Below are positions 63,525 through 64,000 of a stretch of DNA of 64,000 nucleotides, piece by piece. Made by a program: the position numbers and the translations under genes. The notes under the pieces were generated by a model. It worked only from the letters and a program-made list of their open reading frames with translations, did no database searches and had not been told where the DNA came from. Location of the stretch: assembly GCF_001667035.1 (NCBI RefSeq), contig NZ_LZIR01000035.1, forward strand, positions 21,516 to 85,515, given 5' to 3'. Every line of letters starts with the position of its first letter. Position 1 is the stretch's first letter. The stretch is from Mycobacterium sp. 852002-51057_SCH5723018. GTDB lineage: Bacteria > Actinomycetota > Actinomycetes > Mycobacteriales > Mycobacteriaceae.

Positions 63525-64000
63525 GTGGCGAACAGTTGGAACTTGTGCAAAGGCTTGGCCGCTTTCGTCATGGCGTCGGCTGCCGCGTTCGGGATGTGCC
63601 CGAACGCGGCAGCCGATCCGGCCGCACCGCAGCCTGCACCGCAGGCGAATTCCCCCCAGCAACTCCCGGGTTTGCCGGCGCTGTCGCAGCTGAGCCCGAT
63701 AATCCAGCAGGCGGCCAGCGACCCCACGCAGGCGACACAGCTGCTCATGGCCGCCGCGCAGGCGTTCAGCCACAACTCGACGGCGCCCACCGAGTCCAAA
63801 AACGTTGCGGCGTCGGTGAATCAGTTCGTGCAGGAACCCGGCGCGCCCGGCGGCGTCACCCCGCCCGACAACGCGCCGGTGCAGCACGTGCCGGCGGCGG
63901 GCATCGAGCCCGGCCTGCAGTCACACCTGCCTCAGGGCATCGATCCGGCGCACGCGGCGGGGCCCGCGCCCGTCGCGGGCCCGGCTGCGCACCGGGCAAC
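63525..64000 (+). CDS. Secreted Ala/Pro-rich protein (Rv1157c-like), 5' part
   Basis: The frame from GTG 63525 stays open to the window end (158 codons). It has a GGAGGACACC ribosome site, a signal peptide (VMASAAAFGMCPNAAA) and a Gln/Pro/Ala-rich mature part with LPGLPALSQLSPIIQQAASD. It follows the Rv1158c-like gene by 45 nt and is the expected Rv1157c homologue. The 3' end is outside the window. Confidence 0.8.
   Translation, partial: MANSWNLCKGLAAFVMASAAAFGMCPNAAADPAAPQPAPQANSPQQLPGLPALSQLSPIIQQAASDPTQATQLLMAAAQAFSHNSTAPTESKNVAASVNQFVQEPGAPGGVTPPDNAPVQHVPAAGIEPGLQSHLPQGIDPAHAAGPAPVAGPAAHRA

Overview
The window is from a slow-growing Mycobacterium, most likely of the M. avium complex. Evidence is the very high GC, PE-family proteins, mycothiol (mshB), F420 (fbiC) and PIM (pimE) genes, and a gene order that follows, in reverse, the M. 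tuberculosis block from folP2 (Rv1207) to Rv1157c. Several M. tuberculosis genes of that block are missing (narGHJI is reduced to a relic) and several blocks are not in M. tuberculosis at this place. Family and synteny statements are from memory; no database was searched.

Layout. 1-9.9 kb: folP2 (5' end only), fadD6, a LOG-family gene, an ATPase, a secreted GH5 endoglycoceramidase-like hydrolase, the divergent lysine/DAP genes dapE and dapD, and an MFS transporter. 9.9-24.2 kb: a large catabolic locus. fadD36, an alpha/beta hydrolase, a two-domain CoA-transferase and an aldehyde dehydrogenase lie on the minus strand, back to back with a nine-gene plus-strand operon: P450, acyl-CoA dehydrogenase, hotdog protein, DUF35 protein, second acyl-CoA dehydrogenase, MaoC hydratase, Ltp2-like aldolase, Zn-alcohol dehydrogenase, TetR. 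This repeats the logic of the cholesterol side-chain (igr) operon with the ChsH2-type subunit split in two. 24.2-28.8 kb: proline catabolism (proline dehydrogenase, pruA, pruC). 28.8-31.8 kb: small secreted proteins and gene relics, including a chimera of a sulfotransferase fragment and a PucR fragment. 31.8-36.8 kb: a sulfation operon (stf0, cysD, cysNC, a 48-aa membrane peptide, a YeiH-type putative sulfate exporter). 36.9-45 kb: a KimA-like transporter, an aminotransferase, fdxC, TB8.4, a DinB-fold protein and fbiC. 45-54.5 kb: PE12, an Rv1171 homologue with a probable 35-aa upstream peptide, mshB, a TetR gene, two repetitive PE genes and lpqW. 54.5-64 kb: typA, narI relic, mutT2, an inserted island (IS3 relic, TetR, P450, membrane protein) between 16-bp direct repeats, a pterin dehydratase, pimE and two secreted Ala/Pro-rich proteins.

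Working together. The 10-24 kb locus holds an apparent full route for taking apart a branched or steroid-like side chain: P450 and dehydrogenases oxidise, CoA enzymes activate, the paired acyl-CoA dehydrogenase and hydratase subunits perform beta-oxidation, and the aldolase cleaves. The 31.8-36.8 kb operon couples PAPS synthesis to a sulfotransferase. Many single genes have a TANNNT -10 box 6-8 nt before the start codon and no Shine-Dalgarno sequence, the mark of leaderless mycobacterial transcripts. No tRNA, rRNA or CRISPR array was seen.
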